Source: Flavobacteriales bacterium (GTDB taxonomy: Bacteria > Bacteroidota > Bacteroidia > Flavobacteriales_D > SKUL01). Taken from it: a stretch of 13,250 bases of DNA. A program made the translations under genes and the position numbers. Location of the stretch: positions 1 through 13,250 of the forward strand of contig SKUL01000043.1 in the NCBI GenBank assembly GCA_007129985.1, in the 5' to 3' direction. The notes beneath the pieces are model-generated. The model saw only the letters and a program-made list of their open reading frames with translations. It did no database searches and was not told where the DNA came from. Below, one piece after another: positions 1 to 6,601 of the stretch. How positions within the stretch are numbered: position 1 is the stretch's first letter; every line of letters begins with the position of its first letter.

Positions 1-1700
1 CGTTCTTTGGCGCCCTCGTAGGTAAGGTGGCGCAAATAGGCATTCTCGCCACGTTTGCCGCCATCTTCATCATCTTCGGGGTGAATGAACTGCTCAGGAA
101 TTTCAAACTTGGGAAGCAACACGTCACGCTCCAGCGGATAGGACTCGCACTTCTCCACAATTTCGTGGGTGCAGGCGATGGCCTCCGGAAGGTCGGCAAA
201 GAGCTTTTTCATGTCCTCGGCCGGCTTCAGGTAAAACTCGTCATTCGGAAATCCGAAACGAAACTCCCTGCCTCGCTTGCCCATGTACTTTTTCTTCTTC
301 GACTGATTCTCGGCGTCTTTGATGCACAAAAGAACATCGTGTGAATCGGCGTCTTCCTTGTGCGTGTAGTAGGTGTTGTTGGCCGCCACGTACTTTACCT
401 TGTACTTTTCGCAAAACTCAAGCAGGGTGGTGTTCACCACTTGCTCTTCTTCCAGTCCGTGTCGGTTAAGCTCTGCGTAAAAGTCTTCGCCAAATTGCTC
501 TTTCCACCAAACAAAGGCTTCTTCGGCCTGGGATTTTCCTTCGTTCAGGATTTTGTAGGGCACCTCGCCCCAGAGTCCACCGCTGAGGGCAATCAGGTCG
601 CTTTTGTAGGTCATCAGCAACTCGCGGTCAATTCGGGGCACGTAGTAAAAGCCCTCCGTAAAGGCGTAGGAACTGAGCTTGGCGAGGTTGTGATAGCCTT
701 TTTTGTTTTTGGCCAGCAGTACCACAGGAAAACCGTCGTCTTTCACCGATTTGTCGAGCCGATTGCGGCAAATGTTAATCTCGCAGCCGAGGATGGGCTT
801 GATGCCGGCAGCCAATGCCTTACGCACAAACTGAAAAGCGGCCATCATGTTGCCGGTATCGGTAACCGCCAGCGCGGGCATGTTGAGTTTTATGGCTTGA
901 CTAACCAGCGCGTCCACACTGGAGGTTGATTGCAGAATAGAGAATTGCGAGTGGCAGTGCAGATGGGCAAAGGGAGTTTCTTCCAAAGTGGCACTCACGG
1001 CCTCAGTGGGAACGTCCAGCTCCACTTCGGTCGGTTGAGATTCCTCTTGCTGCTGAAAATTGGCGGCCTCCAACACCGGAGCCTCGTATTTCACAGAAGC
1101 GGGGTCGGGAATTTCCTCAAGTGGAATTACCTCGCGGGTAACCAGTGCAAAGAAACAGCGCGTGGTGGCCTCCACATCGTAGGCTGCATCGTGGGCTGCC
1201 TCAAAGGGTTTTCCAAAGAGTTTCTCGTGAAGTTCAGTAAGCGTGGGCCACTTGTATTTACCGCCTTTTCCTCCGGGAAGCTGGCAGAATTCGGTAGAAA
1301 GGTCTTTGGTATCGAGCAAATCGGACTGCAGCATCACCTCGTGGTTCCTTCCGGCGCGGTGAAGCTCTCCGGCCACGATGTTCACATCAAAGCTTACGTT
1401 ATGGCCAACCAGATACTTCGCCTGCGAAAAGTCGCGTGCAAAGGCATCCAGCACCTCATCCAGTGGCTGTCCGTCGCGTTTGGCCCGCTCGGTTGAAATC
1501 CCGTGAATTTTCACCACGTTGAAGGGAATGTCATACCCGTCGGGATAGACAATCAGGTTGTTGCGCGAGAGTAATTTTCCGGTGACATCATGAAGCTGCC
1601 ACGCCAGTTGCACCATGCGGGGCCAGTTGTCGGAATCGGTTACAGGTGCATTCCAATCCTTGGGAACGCCGGTGGTTTCGGTATCAAAAATGAGGAACAT
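1..1700 (-). CDS. dnaE: DNA polymerase III alpha subunit with fused N-terminal DnaQ-type 3'-5' exonuclease (5' part; 3' end outside window)
   Basis: Replicative DNA polymerase catalytic subunit; 566 codons are visible and the polymerase palm/fingers lie beyond the window. The start is the ATG at 1700, because the protein then opens directly on the exonuclease I motif (FDTETTG, D6/E8). Exonuclease II (HNVSFD, D105) and III (H170, D175) follow, so residues 1-190 form a complete DEDDh proofreading domain. After a Glu/Pro-rich linker (about 195-240) comes the DnaE PHP domain, starting at HLHCHS (H246/H248/H250). Such exonuclease-DnaE fusions are, to my knowledge, normal in Flavobacteria and relatives. 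Oddity: the PHP domain lacks several residues that bind metal in active PHP domains (Q257 where LLDG has Asp; T282 where TDHG has His), so it is probably structural only. No Shine-Dalgarno is visible. The gene is divergent from the DUF1571 gene. Confidence 0.95.
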   Translation of the reverse strand, partial: MFLIFDTETTGVPKDWNAPVTDSDNWPRMVQLAWQLHDVTGKLLSRNNLIVYPDGYDIPFNVVKIHGISTERAKRDGQPLDEVLDAFARDFSQAKYLVGHNVSFDVNIVAGELHRAGRNHEVMLQSDLLDTKDLSTEFCQLPGGKGGKYKWPTLTELHEKLFGKPFEAAHDAAYDVEATTRCFFALVTREVIPLEEIPDPASVKYEAPVLEAANFQQQEESQPTEVELDVPTEAVSATLEETPFAHLHCHSQFSILQSTSSVDALVSQAIKLNMPALAVTDTGNMMAAFQFVRKALAAGIKPILGCEINICRNRLDKSVKDDGFPVVLLAKNKKGYHNLAKLSSYAFTEGFYYVPRIDRELLMTYKSDLIALSGGLWGEVPYKILNEGKSQAEEAFVWWKEQFGEDFYAELNRHGLEEEQVVNTTLLEFCEKYKVKYVAANNTYYTHKEDADSHDVLLCIKDAENQSKKKKYMGKRGREFRFGFPNDEFYLKPAEDMKKLFADLPEAIACTHEIVEKCESYPLERDVLLPKFEIPEQFIHPEDDEDGGKRGENAYLRHLTYEGAKE

Positions 1701-1735
1701 GCGGTGACGGGTGGGGATTCAATTGAACAATGGCT

Positions 1736-1743
1736 CAAAGTTA
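1736..1743 (-). promoter_or_regulatory. Candidate -7 promoter element for dnaE
   Basis: Read on the minus strand this is TAACTTTG, an exact match to the Bacteroidota -7 consensus TAnnTTTG, about 35 bases ahead of the dnaE start. No convincing -33 TTG lies at the usual spacing, so support is the box and its position only. The rest of the 192-bp divergent spacer (1701-1892) shows nothing else except the opposing box at 1880. Confidence 0.4.
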
Positions 1744-1879
1744 ATGGCTTCGGGCTACGCTCTTTGACCCCTGGCTTGGGAATTATTCACAATCGAGGCA
1801 AGGCGCAAGCATTCAGAGCATAACACAATTTTGGCGCGAAAGGATTATCTATCCGCCTCCCCATCCGAACGGAAAGAAT

Positions 1880-1887
1880 TATCTTTG
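1880..1887 (+). promoter_or_regulatory. Candidate -7 promoter element for the DUF1571 gene, almost touching its start codon
   Basis: TATCTTTG matches TAnnTTTG exactly and ends five bases before the GTG used as start. If it is the real promoter, transcription begins at or next to the start codon and the mRNA is essentially leaderless. No clear -33 TTG is seen at the expected distance. Confidence 0.45.
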
Positions 1888-1892
1888 AATTC

Positions 1893-2801
1893 GTGATTTC
1901 GCCACGAAACAGACACGCATCAATTTGCATTTTCACCACTTCCCTGCTGCTAACCATCGGTATAGCCACGCAAGGACAGTCTAAACGCATCGGAGAAAAG
2001 GACGTTGAAAAGCGCTCCGTCGGTTACGATTTAGTGATGAATATGTTTGAGCACTGCGCCGAAGTACAAACCCTGCGCTGCAAAGTGAGCAAAACGGAGC
2101 GCTATGAGGGCGAATATCTCAGCGCGCGGTCGCTAATCACCATGAAATGCGTTCCTTACAGCGTGTATCTCAAACAACTGGAACCTACCGAAGGTGTAGA
2201 AGTGTTGTTTCGCGAAGACCGCAATAACAACAAGGTGCTAGTGAATCCCAATGGTTTTCCATGGATTAACCTCAACCTCGACCCCGCAGGTTCACTGATG
2301 CGCAATAAGCAGCACCACATGGTTTACGACATGGGGTTCAGCAAGTTCAATCGCGTACTGGAGCACCTGCTCCAAAAATACGACGACCGGGCCCACGAAA
2401 TGGTTTCGTATGTGGGCGAAGAAACCATCAACGGGCGGAAATGCGGCGTGGTGGAAATCCTGAATCATTTTTACTCCCTCACCACTTACACCGTGGGTAC
2501 CAGTGAAACCACGCGTACCGTAGCAGATTCGCTGAAAATTGCAGAGTACCGCATCATTGAGCTGAACCCGCAGGTGTCAGCTTACGGTCCGCTGAAGCCG
2601 GGCACAGTGCTCACCATTCCCAACGACTACGCGCCCAAGATTCGCATTTTCATAGACCGCGAATGGTACATACCCGTTCGCTTCGAGGTGTACGACGATG
2701 ACCTTAAACTTTTTGAGGCCTACGAGTACGAGGAGATTGAAATCAACGTGCCACTCAAAGAGGGCGAGCTTACCAAAGGTTTTAAGGATTACGGGTTCTA
2801 G
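1893..2801 (+). CDS. Secreted DUF1571-family protein with an embedded LysM-like segment
   Basis: Exported protein of 302 aa. The start is GTG at 1893. It is the only sensible choice, because the hydrophobic signal segment (about residues 10-27) lies upstream of the first internal Met (M49). The body resembles the Bacteroidota DUF1571 family: a Cys-containing core near LRCKVSKTER (61-70), then NNNKVLVNPNGFPWINLNLD (111-130) and GSLMR. Residues 199-244 read as a LysM-like module inserted before the last strands: YTV, then SETTRTVADSL, a central LNP, and LKPG-VLTIP at the end. LysM modules bind GlcNAc-containing glycans such as peptidoglycan, so a cell-wall-facing periplasmic role is plausible but inferred. 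The biochemical function of DUF1571 is unknown to me. The gene converges on the HD gene with only 18 bp between them and no visible terminator. Confidence 0.85.
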   Translation: MISPRNRHASICIFTTSLLLTIGIATQGQSKRIGEKDVEKRSVGYDLVMNMFEHCAEVQTLRCKVSKTERYEGEYLSARSLITMKCVPYSVYLKQLEPTEGVEVLFREDRNNNKVLVNPNGFPWINLNLDPAGSLMRNKQHHMVYDMGFSKFNRVLEHLLQKYDDRAHEMVSYVGEETINGRKCGVVEILNHFYSLTTYTVGTSETTRTVADSLKIAEYRIIELNPQVSAYGPLKPGTVLTIPNDYAPKIRIFIDREWYIPVRFEVYDDDLKLFEAYEYEEIEINVPLKEGELTKGFKDYGF

Positions 2802-2819
2802 CAGCGAATCATTTTTTGC

Positions 2820-3476
2820 TCACCGCTCCCCTTCCCATTCTGCATAAAATTCATTGAGGAACTGCTCCATAAACTGGTGTCGGTGCAAAGCCATTTTTTG
2901 GGCTGTGGGTGTTTGCAGGCGGTCTTTGAGCAGCAGTAGTTTCTCGTAGAAATGGTTGATGGTGGGAGCCTGACTTTGGCGGTAGTGGGCGAAACTGGAG
3001 TGGAATACGGGCGGGTGGGTGGGGTCGTAAAGAAGCCGATGCCTGCTACCGCCAAAGGCAAAGGCGCGTGCAATGCCAATGGCACCCATTGCGTCCAAAC
3101 GGTCGGCATCACGCACAACCTGCCCCTCAATGGGCAAGGGAATGTCTTCAACCCCGGCACCTTTGTAGCTTACGCCGTCAACAATCCCCAACACGGGCTC
3201 GGCAACCAAATCATCGCAGCCAGCTTCAGCCATGATTTGCAATAGCAACCCCCTGCCCTCCTCGGGCGTTCCTTGAAACAGTTTGTGGTCGGTGACATCG
3301 TGCAAAAGGGCCGCCAGCTCTACCACAAAGAGGTCTGCGCCTTCTTCTTTGGCAATGTTTACCGAAAGTCGCCTCACGCGGTCTATGTGCCACCAATCGT
3401 GACCCGTACCTTCGCCGTCAAAGCGTTTTTTCACTTCTTCTTCTACCTTCGCAACTACCTCTTTCAAGTCATTCAT
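2820..3476 (-). CDS. HD-domain metal-dependent phosphohydrolase, YedJ-like
   Basis: Cytosolic protein of 218 aa with a complete HD signature: H26/H30 in GHDWWH, the H59-D60 doublet in LLHDV, and D123/D125 in VRDADRLDAMGAIGIAR. The order H...HD...D gives the metal ligands of HD-superfamily phosphohydrolases. The DADRLxAxGAIGxAR block and the overall length resemble E. coli YedJ (231 aa). The physiological substrate of this subfamily is not established, so no reaction is assigned. The ATG at 3476 gives a normal N-terminus with a short amphipathic helix and no signal peptide. The gene is transcribed alone, divergent from rpsP across a 110-bp spacer that holds a palindrome at 3507-3523. Confidence 0.9.
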   Translation of the reverse strand: MNDLKEVVAKVEEEVKKRFDGEGTGHDWWHIDRVRRLSVNIAKEEGADLFVVELAALLHDVTDHKLFQGTPEEGRGLLLQIMAEAGCDDLVAEPVLGIVDGVSYKGAGVEDIPLPIEGQVVRDADRLDAMGAIGIARAFAFGGSRHRLLYDPTHPPVFHSSFAHYRQSQAPTINHFYEKLLLLKDRLQTPTAQKMALHRHQFMEQFLNEFYAEWEGER

Positions 3477-3506
3477 AGGTTTGGCGTTAATTTTCAGGAC
3501 AAAAAA

Positions 3507-3523
3507 CTTTCAGCGCTGCAAAG
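3507..3523. promoter_or_regulatory. Near-perfect palindrome between the HD gene and rpsP
   Basis: CTTT, then the perfect 8-bp palindrome CAGCGCTG (3511-3518), one extra C, then AAAG. It sits in the 110-bp divergent spacer, about 10-25 bp upstream of the putative rpsP -7 box. It could be an operator for a dimeric regulator of either gene; this rests only on symmetry and position. Confidence 0.25.
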
Positions 3524-3532
3524 AAAATAAGA

Positions 3533-3538
3533 TATTTG
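3533..3538 (+). promoter_or_regulatory. Candidate -7 promoter region for rpsP-rimM-trmN6
   Basis: TATTTG followed by CGGCCC resembles the Bacteroidota -7 element (TAnnTTTG, often followed by G/C) but is two bases short of consensus. It lies 48 bases before the rpsP ATG. No -33 TTG is evident at standard spacing. Confidence 0.35.
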
Positions 3539-3557
3539 CGGCCCTTAATTACAAACC

Positions 3558-3572
3558 TGGGTTTCGTACCCA
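3558..3572 (+). promoter_or_regulatory. Small hairpin in the rpsP leader
   Basis: TGGGT, a five-base loop TTCGT, then ACCCA: a perfect 5-bp stem in the predicted 5' untranslated region, 15 bases before the rpsP ATG. Ribosomal protein mRNAs often carry autoregulatory leader structures, and I recall a proposed S16 leader in Flavobacteria but cannot verify that this matches it. A start-stop pair (ATG TGA at 3577-3582) and an out-of-frame ATG at 3583 also precede the true start. Confidence 0.3.
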
Positions 3573-3586
3573 CAAAATGTGAATGA

Positions 3587-4402
3587 ATGCCTGTTAAAAT
3601 CAGATTACAAAGACACGGAAAGAAAGGACGTCCTTTCTTCCACATTGTAGTTGCTGACGCACGTGCTCCGCGAGACGGACGCTACATTGAGCGCCTCGGA
3701 AGCTACAACCCCAACACCAACCCTGCTACCATCGACATCGATGTGGATTCGGCAGCGTCGTGGTTACAAAAAGGTGCACAGCCCACTGACACTGCGCGTG
3801 CCATCCTTTCGTACCGTGGTGTATTGTACCGCAACCACCTGAACAGAGGTGTACTGAAAGGTGCCTTGAGTCAGGAGGAAGCCGACAAGAAATTCGATGC
3901 CTGGGTAAAAGAAAAGGAATCAAAAATCCAGGCCAAGATTGACCGTCTAGCCAATGAAAGCGACAGCGACCGTAAGGCTCGTTTAGCTGCTGAGGCCGAG
4001 GCCAATCAGAAGCGAGCAGATGAAATCGCTGCCAAGCAAGCGCCTCCCGCAGAGGAAGCTCCAGAAGCAGAAGCCGCAGCCGAAGCAGTTGCTGAAGCTC
4101 CTGAGGCAGAAGCCACAACCGAAGCCCCTGAAGCTGTTGCTGAGACTCCCGTGGCTGAAGAAGCTCCCGTAGTTGAGGAAGCTCCTGCTGCAGAAGAGGT
4201 TCCTGCCGCTGAAGAGAAAGTTGAGGAAGCACCAGTTGCAGAGGAAAAAGCAGAAGAGGCTCCCGCTGCTGAAGAAAAAGCTGAGGAAGCACCAGCCGCC
4301 GAAGAGAAAGCGGAAGAGGCCCCTGCGGCTGAGGAGAAGAAAGAAGAAGCTCCTGCTGAAGAAGCTCCTGCAGCTGAAGACGAGGAAGAGAAAAAAGACT
4401 AA
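3587..4402 (+). CDS. rpsP: 30S ribosomal protein bS16 with very long acidic Ala/Glu/Pro-rich C-terminal extension
   Basis: Residues 1-82 are a canonical bS16 domain (MPVKIRLQRHGKKGRPFFHI at the start, then DGRYIERLGSYNP and TDTARAILSYRGVLYRNHL). S16 helps assemble and stabilise the 30S body. The whole protein is 271 aa against about 80-90 in most bacteria. Residues 95-150 form a charged, probably helical linker. Residues 151-271 are Ala/Glu/Pro/Val-rich and include five in-phase decapeptide repeats (codons 206-255). The tail is strongly acidic, unusual for a ribosomal protein. Bacteroidota S16 proteins are commonly extended, but this one seems long even so. The ATG at 3587 is fixed by the conserved MPVKIRL N-terminus. 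It is the first gene of a tight cluster with rimM, 15 bp downstream. Confidence 0.95.
   Translation: MPVKIRLQRHGKKGRPFFHIVVADARAPRDGRYIERLGSYNPNTNPATIDIDVDSAASWLQKGAQPTDTARAILSYRGVLYRNHLNRGVLKGALSQEEADKKFDAWVKEKESKIQAKIDRLANESDSDRKARLAAEAEANQKRADEIAAKQAPPAEEAPEAEAAAEAVAEAPEAEATTEAPEAVAETPVAEEAPVVEEAPAAEEVPAAEEKVEEAPVAEEKAEEAPAAEEKAEEAPAAEEKAEEAPAAEEKKEEAPAEEAPAAEDEEEKKD
4202..4351 (+). repeat. Five tandem 30-bp units inside the rpsP tail
   Basis: Units start at 4202, 4232, 4262, 4292 and 4322. Each encodes a decapeptide of the form P-(A/V)-A-E-E-K-x-E-E-A. Amino acids are almost constant while synonymous codons differ between units (gaa/gag, gct/gca/gcc/gcg). The array is therefore old, or conserved at the protein level, rather than a fresh DNA expansion. 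A shortened, more divergent unit follows before the KKD terminus. Confidence 0.9.
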
Positions 4403-4417
4403 TCCACCACGCATCTC

Positions 4418-4945
4418 ATGCGAAAGGAGGATTGCTTCTACTTCGGACTTGTCTCGAAAACATACAGCTACCGCGGTGAGTTGATTTTTCACCTTGATGT
4501 GAACAACCCTGCGGACTTTCAGAAATTGGAATCAGTTTTCGTGGAACGCCACGACAAACTGATTCCTTTTTTTATTGAGAATCTGCTTTTCGACCGTCCC
4601 GGTGCCCACGTCAGGGTAAAACTCGAAGGCGTGGACGATGAGCAAACAGCGCGCGCTTTGGTTCGTTGCGCATTGTATCTCCCCATTTCCATGAAACCGG
4701 AGGATGAGGAGCCTGAAGAAGACCCGTCTATGCTCATTGGATACAGCGTGTGGGACGAAGAGCTCGGAGATATAGGAGAGGTGATAGACTACTACGACCA
4801 CCATGTGAACCCGCTGATTGAGGTGAGTGGCCAACGCGGAAAAGCACTCATTCCACTGCAGGATGCCTTCATTTTGGAGATAGACACAGAAAAGCAACAC
4901 CTCAAAGTTTCCATTCCCGAAGAATTGTTCGGATTGAATCCGTAA
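4418..4945 (+). CDS. rimM: Ribosome maturation factor RimM
   Basis: RimM binds the 30S head and assists late 16S rRNA processing and assembly. At 175 aa it is of normal length. Residues 1-90 form the RimM N-terminal beta-barrel (YFGLVSKTYSYRGEL near the start, DDEQTARALVRCALYLP at its end). After an acidic linker (94-103) comes the PRC-barrel-like C-terminal domain, about 104-174 (MLIGYSVWDEELGDIGEV, then ALIPLQDAFILEID). It lies 15 bp after rpsP and 2 bp before the methyltransferase, so the three are probably co-transcribed. The rpsP-rimM pairing is widespread in bacteria and strongly supports the call. The ATG at 4418 puts Tyr/Phe-Gly-Leu-Val in the usual place. Confidence 0.95.
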   Translation: MRKEDCFYFGLVSKTYSYRGELIFHLDVNNPADFQKLESVFVERHDKLIPFFIENLLFDRPGAHVRVKLEGVDDEQTARALVRCALYLPISMKPEDEEPEEDPSMLIGYSVWDEELGDIGEVIDYYDHHVNPLIEVSGQRGKALIPLQDAFILEIDTEKQHLKVSIPEELFGLNP

Positions 4946-4947
4946 CG

Positions 4948-5658
4948 ATGCCCGCCTCTCATTTTCAATTCAAGCAATTTCGTGTTGACCATGATCGCTG
5001 CGCCATGAAAGTTGGCACCGATGGCGTGCTTCTTGGCGCATGGGTCACCCCTAACCAGGAACCTAAACAAATACTTGATATTGGAACCGGAACAGCTCTG
5101 GTTTCATTGATGTTGGCACAAAGATTCAGTGAGTCAAAAATAACCGCGATTGAGATTGACCCAGAGGCCGCAGGTCAAGCAAAAGAAAATGTTCGAGCAT
5201 CAAAATTTGCAGAACGCATCAAGGTCATTGAAGCCGATGCAATGCACTGGTTGCCGCCGGTATCACCCGACCTCATCGTGAGCAACCCGCCGTTTTTCAA
5301 ACATCATCTCAAAGCACCCGACGCGTCAAGAACACGGGCACGGCATCAAAAGGAATTTGATCTACTTGAATTTCTTCGCCAAGCGCGGAGTTATATCGCT
5401 GAAGGAGGCTCCATGGCCTTGATTATGCCTGCGGGCATTCTCTCAGAAGCAAATTGGAGTGCTTGCAACTGTCATCTTGCGCGCAAAATGGCCGTTCGGC
5501 CTACCCCCAACAAACCTCCACACCGCGAATTGCTTCTCCTTTCAACCTCGCCTTCTGAGACCATTAATGAGCCGGATCTCGTGATAGAATCCAACGGAAG
5601 GCACGGCTACAGCGAGGAGTACAAAGCCCTCACTCGGGATTTCTATTTGCACATGTAG
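4948..5658 (+). CDS. trmN6: tRNA1(Val) (adenine(37)-N6)-methyltransferase family protein (TrmN6/YfiC-like)
   Basis: SAM-dependent N6-adenine methyltransferase of 236 aa; family members methylate A37 next to the anticodon of tRNA-Val1 in E. coli. Visible motifs: the family N-terminus with VGTDGVLLGAW (22-32), SAM-binding motif I DIGTGTA (44-50), acidic motif II EID (69-71), and the catalytic NPPF (113-116) typical of exocyclic amino-group methylation. The C-terminal HRELLLLS strand is also family-like. The ATG starts two bases after the rimM stop, indicating co-transcription with the translation cluster. The Rossmann-fold methyltransferase call is secure. The exact tRNA target is carried over from the family and could differ. 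Confidence 0.88.
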   Translation: MPASHFQFKQFRVDHDRCAMKVGTDGVLLGAWVTPNQEPKQILDIGTGTALVSLMLAQRFSESKITAIEIDPEAAGQAKENVRASKFAERIKVIEADAMHWLPPVSPDLIVSNPPFFKHHLKAPDASRTRARHQKEFDLLEFLRQARSYIAEGGSMALIMPAGILSEANWSACNCHLARKMAVRPTPNKPPHRELLLLSTSPSETINEPDLVIESNGRHGYSEEYKALTRDFYLHM

Positions 5659-5661
5659 GTG

Positions 5662-5700
5662 TTCAATGATGGCAAAACCGCAGTATTAAGCCATCTTGAA
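5662..5700 (+). repeat. Long imperfect inverted repeat after trmN6
   Basis: Arms TTCAA-T-GATGGC (5662-5673) and GCCATCTTGAA (5690-5700) pair over 11 bp with a single bulged T, around a 16-base loop. There is no U-run behind it, so it is not a standard intrinsic terminator. It sits just after the methyltransferase stop and about 40 bp before the lipoprotein start. It could be a transcript 3' end stabiliser, a terminator of another type, or an operator for the next gene. Confidence 0.6.
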
Positions 5701-5739
5701 TATTGTGTATATTGGTGCCCGATTTAATCAAACGCCATC

Positions 5740-6591
5740 ATGAAACTACGCACAAGTCTTTTCCTCGGAGCTGCGCTCATGTTAGTGCTCTCTTCCTGCA
5801 AAAAAGAAGAGCCCAACGGAGCTACTACCCCTGCCAGCAAATTGCGAGGTAAAGTTGAACTCTACGACAAATGGGGAAACATCGTGATAACCGGACGCTC
5901 CGGCACACAAGCCTTTCTCACCGGACAGTTCCAAAACTTTCAGGCAACTACCGACAACACAGGACGGTTTGAATTCAGTGATCTGCCGGATGGAACATAT
6001 ACTGTTTCGGTAACTCGAGATGGTTACGCAACCGGTCAAATTGCCAATATCTTGTTTTCTAAAAACAGCCCCACGCTGGCGGTACAAGGTGAATACCAAT
6101 TGTTGCCAACCATCACCCTGGGAGTTGTGAGCACTGCCGAAGTGGACAGCACCGAGTTTATGGTGTTTTACGATACGCAGATCATTTTCGTTGACACGAT
6201 TAACGAACCATGGGAAACTGCAATAGACACCCTGTCTGCTAATCTATACCTGCGAGGTGTAATCGGCCCGGTTACCCCCGTACCCAATGCAAAAACAGGT
6301 TATCGAGTTTTCCTGGGAAAAACACCCAACACAAGCCCAAGCAATTACCTGCATACAACGCATGGTGTGGTGAGCGTAAACCAGAACAGCGCTGAGCCCG
6401 GAGTGGTTGAGATTATTTGGAATCAACAGCAATGGACGAACCTTGGATTCAGTAAAGGAGATATGGTGTACGCCCGAATCTACGGCGATGCCGTGAACCC
6501 TATCGTTTACGAATCACCGGGCGGTCAGACCATCTTCCCAACACTTTCAGACGAGTTTGGTGCCGGGATGGATATGATTGCCAATTTTTAG
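5740..6591 (+). CDS. Secreted lipoprotein with CarboxypepD_reg-like beta-sandwich domain
   Basis: Lipoprotein of 283 aa with a lipobox LSSC ending at C20 after a short basic/hydrophobic leader. The residues after the Cys are KKEEP. Lys plus acidic residues directly after the lipid Cys resembles the Bacteroidota lipoprotein export signal for surface display, so an outer-leaflet location is possible (inference). Residues 35-102 look like a carboxypeptidase regulatory-like domain: LRGKVELYD, TTDNTGRFEFSDLPDGTYTV and the final RDGYATG. Residues 120-283 are beta-rich (repeated Val/Ile-Tyr/Phe alternation), with no family I recognise. There is no catalytic signature, so the protein may be a binding or structural component. 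It has its own spacer (81 bp) after trmN6 and converges on the dehydrogenase gene with a 10-bp gap. Confidence 0.85.
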   Translation: MKLRTSLFLGAALMLVLSSCKKEEPNGATTPASKLRGKVELYDKWGNIVITGRSGTQAFLTGQFQNFQATTDNTGRFEFSDLPDGTYTVSVTRDGYATGQIANILFSKNSPTLAVQGEYQLLPTITLGVVSTAEVDSTEFMVFYDTQIIFVDTINEPWETAIDTLSANLYLRGVIGPVTPVPNAKTGYRVFLGKTPNTSPSNYLHTTHGVVSVNQNSAEPGVVEIIWNQQQWTNLGFSKGDMVYARIYGDAVNPIVYESPGGQTIFPTLSDEFGAGMDMIANF

Positions 6592-6601
6592 CAAGAACCG
6601 G

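Noticed and set aside
27..1496. Three plus-strand open frames across the first 1.5 kb
   Set aside because: The minus strand encodes an unbroken exonuclease-DnaE protein with clear motifs through the whole stretch, so these are shadows.
2802..2819. Possible bidirectional terminator between the DUF1571 and HD genes
   Set aside because: The 18-bp gap and flanks contain a T-run but no convincing inverted repeat.
3726..4492. Long minus-strand open frames opposite rpsP with Leu/Gln-rich or Ser/Phe/Leu-rich translations
   Set aside because: They are antisense reflections of the Ala/Glu repeat codons in the S16 tail. They show no domain, no proper start context, and composition dictated by the repeat.
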